A DNA stretch of 56,484 nucleotides from Hydnum rufescens UP504. Lineage: Eukaryota; Basidiomycota; Agaricomycetes; Cantharellales; Hydnaceae. This document shows positions 20,813 to 31,935 of the stretch, in pieces. The stretch is taken from positions 33,380 to 89,863 of the forward strand of contig MU128947.1 in NCBI GenBank assembly GCA_014904985.1, given 5' to 3'. Numbering within the stretch: position 1 is the stretch's first letter; every line of letters begins with the position of its first letter. Both the position numbers and the translations under genes were made by a program. A model generated the notes under the pieces. It was given only the letters and a program-made list of their open reading frames with translations. It was not told the DNA's origin and did no database searches.

Positions 20813-23604
20813 TCAGTAGACGGTCCACTCGCATTCGCCCAGGGCAATACGATCGAGTTGATCCTAAAGACGAAGAACAACGAAAACAAAGTTCAGCACA
20901 AAATGGGCACTATTGTAAACGTGAAGGGGGTGTATGAAACCCACCCAGTAGTAAGCTATTGGAGCGGCAGAGGGGGGGTGTCGGTCGGTCGGTCAATGAA
21001 ATCTCGGTCTCGAGCGAAGGGTACACGTACGGGGGAAGTGAGCGATAAACCTTCCGATAACCGGGATCTGCTGGATCGCAGTACCTATTGTCACACGGAT
21101 ATTCTCGCGGAACTTGGACATTTTCTTGCCCTGGAAGTGAGCTACCTCCTCGCGTGTGAAAGCGGAGTTGATCACGACTTCATCATTGTACATGAGGTGA
21201 TTACCAGTGACGTTCGAACTTGATTGGAAAAATTTGGCACACTTAGTTGGTATTTCAAGGATAGAACATGAAGAAGAGAAGGGGACGTACGAATAGGGAT
21301 AGTCATACAACACAATTTCGCTTCCAAAGTGAGAGAAGAAGAGATTGTTCTCTAGAGGAGTGAAAAATTATTGTCAGTACTGAGGGTGGAACTTGAGAGT
21401 GGAAAGGAAAAAGATGACGGCACCTCTATCAGTCTTAAGGGCGATGGGATCCGAAATGTACAGGTAGTCTCCATACTCGGGAAGGCCAGTGGCAACTATA
21501 CATAGGAAATCCCGGATCCGATCAGTACTTCGAACAAGAATGGGGCACCTTCCGTCCCATCTGTGGAGAACTCACTAAAGTCATCGTTCGAGGTTATTCT
21601 CCACATCGTACGTTTAAGGTCATCTTTCTTGAAAATCCGGTCATTGAAAGCTGAGTCCAAGTAGCATCAATTTCTGGCCCCATGACACCACCTGTTTCAG
21701 CTCGTGACATACCAGTCACAGACTGGGGATCAGCTACGATGGGGGCGGCAAAGAGATATGCGTCTCTAAGGATTCCGTTCTCCCCAACCTCTTCTGGTTT
21801 CATGAGCATCCGAGAATATATGAGTGTGGCAGTTGCACACCCTTAAGAGATAGAACCCCAAGCGTGAGCATCATTCAAGACATGGAGCGGTAAAGAAACT
21901 CATCAGAGAGTGCCCGGTGAACCAAACATTGATCTAAAGCGATCCGCCGAATGATCAATGTCTCATGTCAAGTATAGAAGTTGAAAGGGGATGCATAGGT
22001 TGCAAGCAGAGAGTGAAGATGCTAGGACTAGAATACCTTTTTACCACCATGTCGTTGACTGAGCTTATGCACCACATGTTGAAGACCCTTGGAGATGGTA
22101 TTGTATGGGCGCTGATCTTGACTTTCCCAAGGCTGTCGGTCTTTGTCAGGGAAAACACATTCTTTGAATCCCCTGTGTACCCGTTGGAAACCAGGAATAT
22201 AGTGGGCACCTAGCCCCGGGAAAGGACAATCAGAGGCATAACCCAAGGGATTCAGATTTTGTCCTTACAATCGACCATACGGGCATCAAGGTCGGATAAC
22301 CAGTCCCCGAATTCGACGGGAGTAGTACCTTTGAAGAATTAAATGTTAGCGCCATCTTCCTATTTCTAGGATACTCACTGCATACCTTTCAGAGCAAGAA
22401 CGACCCACGTCGAAGAAGGATCCCAAAAAGCGGCGGCAAAGGCACTGGATGTATTGTTCAGTTCTGCAACGAGCATCCGAAAAGGACAATAAAACAGCAC
22501 GGAGGAATCAGTTAGCGTATTATAGAGGATGGGAAGTTCTAACCGGAGACGGGTTGGTATTGGATGCCGAATTGTCTGCAGAATCTGCGGATAGTAGCAT
22601 CACCGGGAGACTCCAGGAAGCCAAAGTCACGGCCAAAGAAGTCCAGGCCACCAAAAGCCGCGTTGCGTATAGCATCATCTGAGTGCTCATAGATTACAGA
22701 CGCGATTTGGAGGCTAATAATGGATGGGAAATTCGAGTGAGGTTCTGCTCCCCTGGGATTAAAAACTACTACTCACAGTAACTTGGCGATATCAAAATTG
22801 AAATGACGTGTGGTATCCGCCCCTGTGTCTTCAGGGGGGAGACCTAGCGCCTTGGTTCCCACTTGAGCCTGCCTGACGGTCAGGGACTTGAAAAGATTGG
22901 GGTTTGCTAGTAGTCTTAGGTGAGCCAAAACTATCCCCCGCTCGGGAGCAGTAGATTGCATACAGGCATTGACGATCCCGAGATCTCCACCAAAGAGGGC
23001 GGTCCAAGCGGAATATGTCCTAGTACGGCGCAGTGTGTGAGATGTAAATAGGGCGGGAAAGAATGCAATCAACATACCGGGTAATCGGGGGGAAACGAGC
23101 AACAAGGCAACCAACGAGGAAGAATGGGAGGACCACGGTGCCGAGAAGGGCGAACAGCATGTAAGCCAACCAATCGCCGGTATCATGACTCCTGGTTTCA
23201 TTTTTTGGTGGATGGACCATGGAATCCCAAGTATAAAGGAAGGCCGCCTTCCAAGTGATAAAGAGCCAGTAAAAATACCTCCAGGTCTCGGTGATCACCA
23301 GCTTGATGTAGAGATAGTTCGACTAATCCGGAATGTTGAGGGAATTCTCGGTTGATAAAAACATGATACGCTCACTCTGATGACGGGAATACGGAACAGA
23401 AAGCCAGCCAGAAAGTTAGGGCGGCGGCTAGGCCTGACTGATGGGGAAATTTCAGAACAATTGGAGGGGACTGCATGGACTGTTATCCATACTTTCGTCT
23501 GCCCTGAGCTTTTGCAGGACCTCACGGATCTCGTCGTCATCGTAGGAAGAGGGGTTGTCGGAAGGTGGGCCATTGGGAACGGCTTGCGAAGAAGGGGCAG
23601 ACAT
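20813..23604 (-). CDS. Class 3 lipase-like alpha/beta hydrolase with a membrane segment, copy A
   Basis: This span covers exons and introns; the start is ATG at 23,604 (MSAPSSQAVPNG), the same in C, and the stop is TGA at 20,813-20,815 after GECEWTVY. Parts in order: a hydrophilic N-terminus; an aromatic stretch ITETWRYFYWLFITWK; one clear membrane segment (about 23,100-23,180, LAYMLFALLGTVVLPFFLVG); a middle region; then the lipase core. The core has TWVVLALKGTTPVEFGDWLS (oxyanion region, about 22,290-22,410), HYIPGFQRVHRGFKE, and the nucleophile elbow WFTGHSL followed by a 58-nt intron (21,842-21,899). Next come RDAYLFAAPIVADPQS with a likely catalytic Asp and HFGSEIVLYDYP with a candidate His. 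At least eight introns are implied. Function is inferred: membrane-anchored hydrolysis of an acylglycerol-like substrate. No lesion was noticed, but splicing was judged by eye. A tail residue check at the elbow is described in the findings. Confidence 0.7.
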
Positions 23605-23632
23605 GGTGCATGCAACAAAGGGTACCAAGCAT

Positions 23633-23641
23633 TTATATATA
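23633..23641 (-). promoter_or_regulatory. TATA box of lipase copy A
   Basis: TATATATAA on the minus strand lies about 30 bp upstream of the ATG. It is conserved in copy C but changed in copy D. The distance implies a very short leader. Confidence 0.5.
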
Positions 23642-26096
23642 GTTAGCGGTGGCAGGCTAGGTTGGGAGGGCGCAAGCTGTCAAACAAAGCGGACCTACAA
23701 ATCAGGAGTTGGGTGCTCCAAATGAGGATAATCTCGTGAAAATGGGTGTTGCGACAGGCCCGATAGCATCCCAAGAACCCATGGACAATCCCATTGAGAT
23801 TTGACATCGCCGACGAAGACAGCCATCACGATGACACTACGGTCCGTAGTCAGCTTGAGGCTTGTCACGCCCGGAGGGTGCATGAGCCTCGCCCGGTGAT
23901 AATTTGAGGAGTGACACCAAGATGACGGGGAGACGCTGAAGAGACCGCCAGAAGCAGCAATGGGGACGGAACAATACGAGTCCACAGACCACTTATCGAG
24001 AGAAGGGGGGACGCGAGAGAATATTTATCCCTGTATAGCATGTACAAGGACCGCCCTAGGCGCCTCATAGCTACCTGTAGGCAACCCAAAGCGGTATATA
24101 AAAAGAGTTCCACCACCACCACCACCGGAGATAATTTGATTTTAAAATCTATACTCAACGCCAGAATAGGGCCGCCCTAGAGCAATCATTGCTCTGTTTT
24201 CAATCTGGACACTCCGGAAATCTCAGGCCCCATCCTAGTCTTCCAAAATATGCATGTGCTTTGAGGTTTTGCCATAAATTCCCATATTTAGAATATACAG
24301 GAAATGCCCAGAATGGGTTGATTTATGTGAATATTTATGTCCGGAGTGACCGAGGACAGCTTCAATGTATGCGCTTTTATGAATATTATGCACTGCCTTT
24401 ATTTACGGGGCCGTAGGGCGTCACCGGGTTCATTTAATTTAAACCAATTTCTTGTTCGAAACCTTCCCCGACCCTTACGTAAGTAAGAGCTCTGGTCACA
24501 AGACTAGGACTTTCATTTCCGACGTCCAGGGCTGTGTATCCTTGTGTGCGTCCTCGGCTGTGCAGCCTGCGGACTTACCCACCGCCTTAGTAGATTACTC
24601 CTATGCTTGTGTCGAGAAACCTATGTTGCAAAATGGAGTAGTCCCGATTCGACAAGTGGGGGTTACAGGGAGGAGACTGCCGCCGTCAGCAAGCCCAATC
24701 CCACCCGACCTCACCACCATGCCGTCTCTTCGGTGAATCCGGTATCACGGTCAACATGGCAGTGTACTCCTTCCATTGCGCAGCCTGACACAACCGAAGT
24801 TCCATCTTATCATTGAATACTTACAATAGTGATAGTGACACCGTCGTCCGTACTGGCGTTCTCACTGATTTGCATATGGCGGGCACCGGTGTCGGCGGTG
24901 AAGAATGCCCTGAGGTCAAGACTCATCGTCCTTCCATGCGTCAAGGATGTAGATGAACCTGAGCCGGAATGCCTGTTCACATTATCACCGTCAATCTCAT
25001 AGCACATTAGTCTCGCTCATCACACCTCACTGCGGCGAGGGACGAGATAACGTAAGGTCTCTAAACCTCTTGACCTGGTGTTGGGTCTCCCCATGAACGG
25101 TACGGGAACAATACAGCAGTTGCGAAGCATCAGCCACAGTTGAACTGCGCGAATGACGGTGACAAGCGATCAATTGATTCGAAGACCGGGAAACAAACTT
25201 GTCGTCACGCTTGCCGGGTCCGAGAAGAAAGGATGCGTCCAGAACCTCCTCTTTCGATGAAGGCGACTCGATGATATAACCTTTTTTGCCGTGACCTCTT
25301 TGACGCTCGGGACAAGGCGAGGTCCAGATAAGCGGATGAGAGTATTAGAGGTGTCAATGGACCTGACTTGGTCGACTCTGTCCATCAGAAGGCCAGTTGG
25401 CCTGCGAGTCGCTTTGCGATTGAAGGGTGCCTCGGAAATCTGTTCGAAGTCCATGTCATCATCCCTCAAAACCTATACCCGCGACCCAGGCCACGATGTT
25501 GGATCTTGTGGCTAGCAAATGCCCTCTGGTTGAATATTTGTTCGTATGTGGTGGTTACGAAGACATCTACATTGTGATTGTCACTCGCCCCCTTCATCCA
25601 AGCCCTGCGCGATAAAATTCCTTCCGGAATCGAGCTTGCTGAAGAACAGCTTAATGTGGTCCTGTCATAAGCCTAAACCTTTGGAATTACAAACAGGCTA
25701 GTCAAAGAAGCATCCGAACGTGTAACCGGGAACACGTTGAAAAATGAGCTGTAGGTTCCGCGTACTGAATGGAATGATCGACACGGTCTTGGTCCCTGCA
25801 GAGATACGCCTCGATTTGAAAGATGGCATGGACAACAGATTCGGAGAATTGACAATCTGTGTGGCCTCTTCCGCCACATCCGCTGGTGATGCTGTCGAGA
25901 GCGCCAATCGGGCCGGCCAGCACCTAGGCCCCGGGCTCGTCGTGCTCAGCAACACCGTTCAAGCGACACAGTCCTGGAGGTCCCTTGGGATTCGTCCTCC
26001 TCGACAGTAGTGTCGAGTGAATGTTGAAAACACCATCCGCTCGTTTGTATGGTCGCAACGAACCATGACCGACGGCAGAAGCGGCAGGAGTAACTG
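23642..26096. other. Duplicated promoter region (to about 23,850), then no confident gene
   Basis: Up to about 23,850 the sequence matches the upstream flank of copy C. Beyond that, CpG-rich DNA holds a (CCA)n run near 24,108-24,125 and several short open frames on both strands (minus 25,007-24,810 and 25,469-25,170; plus 25,744-26,010). None is recognised and neither strand is favoured. It may contain an unidentified multi-exon gene. Confidence 0.3.
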
Positions 26097-26109
26097 TTGG
26101 AGCGAGCAG
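26097..26109. repeat. Left target-site duplication candidate of the Mutator-like element
   Basis: TTGGAGCGAGCAG stands just outside the left terminal repeat. TTGGAGCAAGCGG stands just outside the right one (30,290-30,302). They match at 11 of 13 bases; MULE duplications are usually 9-11 bp. Confidence 0.6.
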
Positions 26110-27867
26110 TCTTGACTTTCCGCCCCCTCCGGATGCAAACCAAATATTTGGCTGGTCGGCCGTTGGAGAGATATCGAGCCATATTCCTGGATTCTATTTT
26201 TTTTAAATATTTTTTTCCTGTCTCTCAGTCTCGTCTACTTCATGGCTGATGAAACTACTGCTGAGCTTGATGTCTATGATGACGGCTACAATATTCAACG
26301 TGATCCATCTATCCAGAGTGGGAAGGTTGGGACGCTCTCATATGACATTAACCATCTGCAGTGGAACAAACAATGGCCGTCTCACGACATTTTTCTTGTG
26401 TGGCTGGCCAATGAATCAAAGGCAAAAACTATTGAATTTGTTCTAAAGTGAAGGCATTCTGCAACTAACGGAGTATCAATATATGTGTAATATGTCTGTG
26501 GACGAAAGGGAAGCGGCAGTGAAAAGAAATACACAAAAAAACATCCTCAGCGAAGTCGCAAGGTTGAGACAAAGCGGGTGAGTTGTATACAATATCCTCT
26601 CCTCTGTATCACCTCCGACTGAATCCCTATATCCAAATCCAAATAATTCTAGATTCCGGGCGGTTGTACTTGTTCACTCGCAATCAAGACCTATGGAGAT
26701 ACACCTGTTGTTCTAGGATCCTACAAGCCACAACACTGTCACAAAATCGGTCATCTGAACTTGATGTATACTCGTATTCCAAAGGTCGCATGTGAAACCA
26801 TCATCAAAATGTTGCGAGAAGGTATACATGCAAGTATTGTAGTAGGCATACATTAAATTTAGTAACAGGGAGGATATCTACTGAGTAAAACCCTTGATGA
26901 TAGGTTGAGAAGATTCAATCAGGTATATACCATAATGCACATGATGAGGAAGTATTACTTTGTGAAAATCTCATTATCAGCCGTGATGTGTGACGGATAC
27001 AGGTATTGGTTTTCACTTCTAATCGGGGCCTCTCAACTGATGGCATTTGAAATATAGATGTCCATCGAGGCTGAGAGTATATGGTTATGCCCAGATGATG
27101 CGAATTCAGTCCTTGCATGGGTTGAGCACTTGAAGGAAAACAAGGAACTCCTTGGGTTTAAAGCAAGTAATCAAGAGCCCCCTCTGGGGCTCGGGCTTGA
27201 GTCAGATTTATTTTATATCATGATCCAGACCCCCAGACAACACAAACTTTTCAAGGAGGTTGGAACACATTTGATTTGTGTAGATGGTACTCATAATATG
27301 ACTCACTATGCAAATTGCAATCTTTATACCCTACTCTGTTGAGACTTTTGGGGCCATGGTGTGTTCACCAAAAAAGCTTTTCCAAAAATTCAGTCATTGA
27401 TTCATTTTTGACTGAAGGGGCACCTGTCGCATATATGCTTTCATCAAATGGGCGCGAGGCCACATTATGACACTATTTCCACACCTTCTATACTGCCAAT
27501 CCTCAGATGCCAAAACAAATAATGACCGACCATGATCAGGCGCAGATAAATGCAGTGAGTGCTATTTGGCCCTCTGCAACGATTTTTCTTTGTTGGTGGC
27601 ATGTCCTTCATGCATGGCAACAACAATTTTCAACAGTTGCGTACCCCAAGCTGTGGGTAATGCTGCAGAAATGGCTACGGGTTACAACTGACAAAGAATT
27701 TGATGAGCTATGGGTAAAAATTAGATTGTTGAACCCCAACATTGTTCCACACTCCTTTGTTGAATACATTGAGGCTGAATGGTTGCCAGGTAATGTCATT
27801 TGAGGCTTCAACCCCATTGAACTCGACTCTAATAATACATAGATCATTGGAGGATCCAGTGGTCTGC

Positions 27868-28564
27868 TGTCAGGGCCACGCTGCAATGAGGGCACCAAAC
27901 AAATGTAAACACAAATAATTCTGGCTAAGTCCGGTGTAAGTCCAGCTAAGTCCGCAAGAATCCGGGCAAGAATGAGATAAGGAGGTTAGGGATGTCGGAG
28001 GAGCGGTCCAGCAGCCCGGAAGGGACTAGGCGGAAATGAGCACAGCGGTCCTTAAGCTCGTGGAGCCAACTGGATAATACTCGGAGCTGTAGTCCGGAGT
28101 AACAGTGGAAATCCTGAGATTATGTAATATGAATACGGAATACATGAAGGCTGACCTGTAGTCCGGAGTAACAGCGGAAATCCTGAGAGACCAAAGCTGG
28201 GGTCTCTGGACTTCGCTCTCGGACTACTTATACATGATGACTATACTACAGGGGAGTGATCGCTAAACTGTGGGTGGTTACAAGGGGGACAGGAACAGGA
28301 ACAGGAACAGGAACTCAGCCAGGGGGCAAACCAGAAGCAATGGGAAATGAAAGGGAAATGAAACCAAGATAGGGTTGGATCGGAGTCAAACCAGAATCAA
28401 GCCGGAAGCAAAGTGGACTTGGGCGAAGGAACTAAGCGGAGAACTGGACTGGAGGTGGGTGGACAAGGACCGGAGTGATCCGGAGTAGGCCGGAGTGGAC
28501 TGGAGTGGACCGGAGTGGACTGGAGTGGACCGGAGTGGACCGGAGTAAGGGACAAACCCTGACA
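27868..28564. mobile_element. Solo LTR (697 bp) nested in the MULE
   Basis: It starts TGTCAGGG and ends CCCTGACA, giving 8-bp inverted ends of the TG...CA type. A perfect 5-bp direct duplication TCTGC lies on both sides (27,863-27,867 and 28,565-28,569). The MULE frame continues across the insertion once it and one TCTGC are ignored. Inside are a repeated 32-bp block (CTGTAGTCCGGAGTAACAG near 28,090 and 28,157), a (GGAACA)4 run (28,291-28,314) and eight 10-bp units. Two-LTR internal sequence is absent, so it arose by LTR-LTR recombination. Confidence 0.9.
28471..28550. repeat. Eight tandem 10-bp units (CGGAGTGGAC type) inside the solo LTR
   Basis: Units are CGGAGTGATC, CGGAGTAGGC, CGGAGTGGAC, TGGAGTGGAC and so on, exactly 10 bp each. 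C/T alternation at the first base is a CpG-type change. Confidence 0.9.
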
Positions 28565-30289
28565 TCTGCAGTTGCTCGACAAGGGTGAAATATTTACAAA
28601 CAAGTTGATACAAACATGCTTATTGAAGCATAAGCCACATCTTTTTTTCCTTTTTAATCTCACACTTCAGATTCATTTTCCTCTCTAGTTGGCATCACAT
28701 CCTCAAGGGAAAATTCTTACAAGGCAAGCAGAATCGACGGGCAGATCATCTTATTTGCATCCTCGTCAGAAATGTTGAGCTACATTACAAGACAAATTAT
28801 TTGTGGCAGGAACATGGTCTCAAAGGGCCTAATCTTGAGCTCCAGCAGCGTCGCAATATTCAAAAGCAAGCTCAAAATATAACAAGTCAGGGCATACAGG
28901 TTTGAAACCCGTGTATTCGTTTCATCCTGGTCTGACAACATTTATCCAGTCCCTTCCTGATGGATCATATACAGTCCAGTCCACGTCTCAAGAGAATACA
29001 GTATACTGTGTTGATATTGAGATGTACATCTGTTCCTGTCCTTCATTTGTGACCGGAAAAATCGATTTTTGCAAGCACCTATGCGCGATCCAATGATTGT
29101 ATCCTGAGACGGTCCAAGGGAATACTATGCTTGATGTCATGACAAACAGACATGACTCTAGTAACGAACTCCCCAAGGCTCAGGGAGATATGCCCAAAGC
29201 CACTTCTCCCACCCTCGCTGGTAATCTGAATATAGAGCATGTCACAGCTCTCCTCCAAGTCGCAATCACAGATGCAATTTCACCAAATCCCTCCTCCGCG
29301 CTTCTCAACCTTATTCCTGCCCTTGAGCTTTATCATTCTCAAGCACCACCCCTGCAAATTCTCCCAGCCACCGTCTCTCTTCCACTGAATATCAAGACTG
29401 CGACAGAATTTGCTGCTGCTTATGGATCTATCTTACCCCAATGCCACCAATCAAAACGAGAACAGTGTAGCAATATCAATGCATATGGGGCAGGGGAAAG
29501 GAGCGGCAAGAAGGCAAAGCTTGATGCTTGATCTGCTCTGCCGCAGCTCGACAAATCTGGGCCTGGATCCTCATCAAGTCCTCCATCTGGCTCAGCTTTG
29601 CTATCCTCTCAGCCAGTTGATGCTCCTTCATCACAGCCATTGCCATCTCGTCCAAGTCCCATAGTACAAAAGTAAGTCAGTCTGGCTCTTAGCTGTGTAG
29701 CTTGCTGATTGTATGCGGTACTTAAAGTTCTAATCGGGAACCTTCGCCATTGCAGTTGCAATATGTACCCCACTGTCATCTCCCTGCATCTTCACCACCT
29801 CCATATCCATCACCATATTACCCTCATATACAAGGGCCTCCTTCTGATCACAACCATTCCACATATCTGCAGCCTTCCTACGAGTCCTCCTATTTCCCAA
29901 CCCAATTGTACCCACACCCAGTTTATCAGTCTTTTTCATCTCATTTTGATGATTCTGCACCATTATATCATCAGGGACCTGTAGCTATGTCTTTACATGT
30001 CCCTAATCCACATTACCAGAGTCTGAGTCGAGTACCTCCCCCCTCCACTCACCCTACCTCATTATCATAATTATTTTTACATTTGACATCTAAATGCCCT
30101 GTCCCTCATACATCTGTCAATAAATCCATTAGTATCACTCAAGTTATATCAATACCTCACTCTCCCGAAACACCTTCCAGCTTCCAGTTGTGCTCAGGGT
30201 GTTGAGTCGTGTCCAGAATGTATTGAGCCGAGTTCTCGGTTGTGCCAGTTTTTTGGTTTTACATCTGGAGGGGGTGGAAAGTACTCAAC

Positions 30290-30302
30290 TTGGAGCAAGC
30301 GG
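30290..30302. repeat. Right target-site duplication candidate of the MULE
   Basis: TTGGAGCAAGCGG; it pairs with TTGGAGCGAGCAG at 26,097-26,109. Confidence 0.6.
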
Positions 30303-31520
30303 ATACGGGAATGGCCGGATACGATGTCGGAGACAAGTGCGACCCTAGGGGGCTATGCAAACAACACAGACCTCGACAATCTAGGATCTTGTAGATAGGT
30401 TTCACCAGCGATGTTTTCTCTTGCCACCATCATTGGCAACTGGAGATTTTTTACTTCATTCTTACCCCATATTTTACCCTATCTTATGTGTTTCTGTGCC
30501 TCATGTAAATAGTATAAAAGACGGGCTTGAGCCCACAAAAATCCCAAGGACTTGTCTTGTGTTCTTCCTGCTGCTGCTTATTTCACTTGAATCCTTGAGT
30601 CTTGCCAATCTGAATTTGTTCTTGCCTGCTTAGTAATCAGGGTGAAATTCTACTTGAACACCATAACTCTCACAAGTAACAAGAGTCCTGAGGTGACAGG
30701 ACTAATGAACCATGATGGAGGACAGAGACAGCAGGAGTAATTTGGCTTTAATGTATAGGCTGAACAATGCCTCCAGTCTTTTCAATTGTGCAGTGAGGCT
30801 GAGGTTCACTGCACACAGTGCATCCATCTCCATCATGTGGGTGGATTGGGCTTGATGCAATTCCTCCCATTCACTGACAAATGTATCCAATAAGAATGGT
30901 GTGATTTTGATGCATAAAGTGTGCAGCACAAAGTGATCCACATGGTAGCCTGTAGACATATCGTTAGTGGCATCTGCACCACATTCCCTCACTCATGAAG
31001 TTGGCTCCTAGAATACCAGCCTCTTGGCTCATACTGATCTTGAGGACATATTTGCGGAGGTGGCTATGAGTTCAATTGTGAACTCAAAACCATCTATGTC
31101 TCTATCCATCATGGCTACTCAACATTATGACTGGCCAGCTGAACCACTAAGATCTGAGCCAGAGACACTCTGGCAACACATGACATTGAGCCACTGAATT
31201 AAGACATCCAGTGTAGCATGCAATGCCTCACCCAAGTTACCACCAGTGGAATGCAAACCAAATGGGTGAAACAGATCAATAATGATTCCTTTTCACACTG
31301 CCACTTCCATAAAGGGGATGTGGGCCATCAGCATCTTCAGACAACAATGTGCAGCCTCAATATCTACCTGTGCACCTTGGGTGCCTGGGGGGGGGGCACT
31401 TGCCACTCTGAACCCAAAAAAAAACAAAACACTGTGACCTGGCTGCCATTGACAAACTGTGACCAGTGAAGCCATGAAGCAAAGGAAGGAAAAGGGCTGC
31501 TGATGGACATCACTCTGACC
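30303..31520. other. No confident gene; possible LTR-like promoter near 30,500 and a minus-strand ORF
   Basis: GTATAAAAGACGGGCTTGAG at 30,511 is a good TATA context and is followed by CTTGTCTTGTGTTCTTCC, the look of an LTR U3/R, but no matching partner or boundary was found. A minus ORF (30,992-30,702, 96 codons, leucine-rich helical) is unrecognised. CpG is scarce from about 30,640 onward, so this is probably transposon-derived. Confidence 0.3.
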
Positions 31521-31524
31521 CTAC

Positions 31525-31935
31525 CTCCTGCAGGTGCCTGTGCACATCCCCATAGTGGCCTCCTGCCACATTCTGCTAAGCAGGTATCTGTGCACATCAC
31601 TGTGACTGCCTTCTGCCAGATTCCGCTAAGCAGGTACCTGTGCACACCACTGTCTTCCACCACATCTTGCTAAGCAGGTATTCATATGCATTGTTCTCAA
31701 TGCCCCTTCCACTGCATCTTGCTAAGCAGGTATCCATGCACATTGTTCTCAATGGCCTTCCGCTGCATCATGCTAAGCAGGTATTCATGCACACTGATCT
31801 CAATGGCCTTCTGCTGCATTCTGCTAAGCAGGTATCTGTGTGTATCACCATGATCACCTTCTGCTGCATCTTGCTAAGCAGGTATCAGTGCATGTCATCT
31901 TGACAGCCTTCCACCACATCATGCAGGTAGGGAAA
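31525..31935. repeat. Minisatellite of about 51-bp units, about eight copies
   Basis: GCTAAGCAGGTA recurs at 31,575, 31,625, 31,669, 31,721, 31,772, 31,823 and 31,873 (steps 50, 44, 52, 51, 51, 50), with a degenerate unit on each side. Each unit carries TTCTGCTGCATCTTGCTAAG-like and CATGCACATTGTTCTCAATG-like halves. Spacers are not unique, so this is not CRISPR. Confidence 0.9.

Larger units (their letters stand above)
26242..30070 (+). pseudogene. MULE transposase with SWIM zinc finger
   Basis: From ATG at 26,242 the acidic N-terminus leads to a WRKY/FAR1-like DNA-binding part now in several frames (YVCGRKGSGSEKKYTKKHPQ near 26,490; GHLNLMYTRIPK near 26,755). The catalytic core follows: first Asp in LICVDGTHNMTHY (about 27,280), second Asp in MTDHDQAQ (about 27,530) and the C-x-x-H block FLCWWHVLHAWQQQ (about 27,590). 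A solo LTR splits the core. Past it come HILKGKFLQGKQNRR (about 28,695) and the SWIM finger CSCPSF...FCKHLCAI (about 29,030-29,090). The tail is Ser/Pro-rich and ends at TAA 30,068-30,070; the last splice (from 29,672) is uncertain in phase. In-frame TGA codons at 27,340, 29,094 and 29,529 sit where CGA is likely. It is inactive. Confidence 0.8.
26110..30289 (+). mobile_element. Mutator-like element (MULE), decayed, about 4.2 kb including a nested LTR
   Basis: The left end reads CTTTCCGCCCCCTCCGGATG and the right end is its inverted, decayed form (CATCTGGAGGGGGTGGAAAG, 30,262-30,281). Similarity extends about 50 bp inward. Differences include C/T or G/A at CpG sites. It encodes a MULE transposase with a SWIM zinc finger and is interrupted by a solo LTR at 27,868-28,564, so the element was about 3.5 kb before that insertion. 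Confidence 0.8.

Noticed and set aside
20858..21313. Plus-strand ORF of 121 codons opposite the lipase C-terminus
   Set aside because: Its frame is not conserved with indels in copies C, D and E, whereas the minus-strand exons are.
24180..26010. A possible host gene from several medium ORFs
   Set aside because: Frames compete on both strands, none is recognisable, and no consistent splice chain could be built.
28471..28550. Separate minisatellite locus
   Set aside because: It lies inside the solo LTR and is part of it.
31525..31935. CRISPR-like array
   Set aside because: Units are tandem and related throughout, without unique spacers, and the DNA is eukaryotic.
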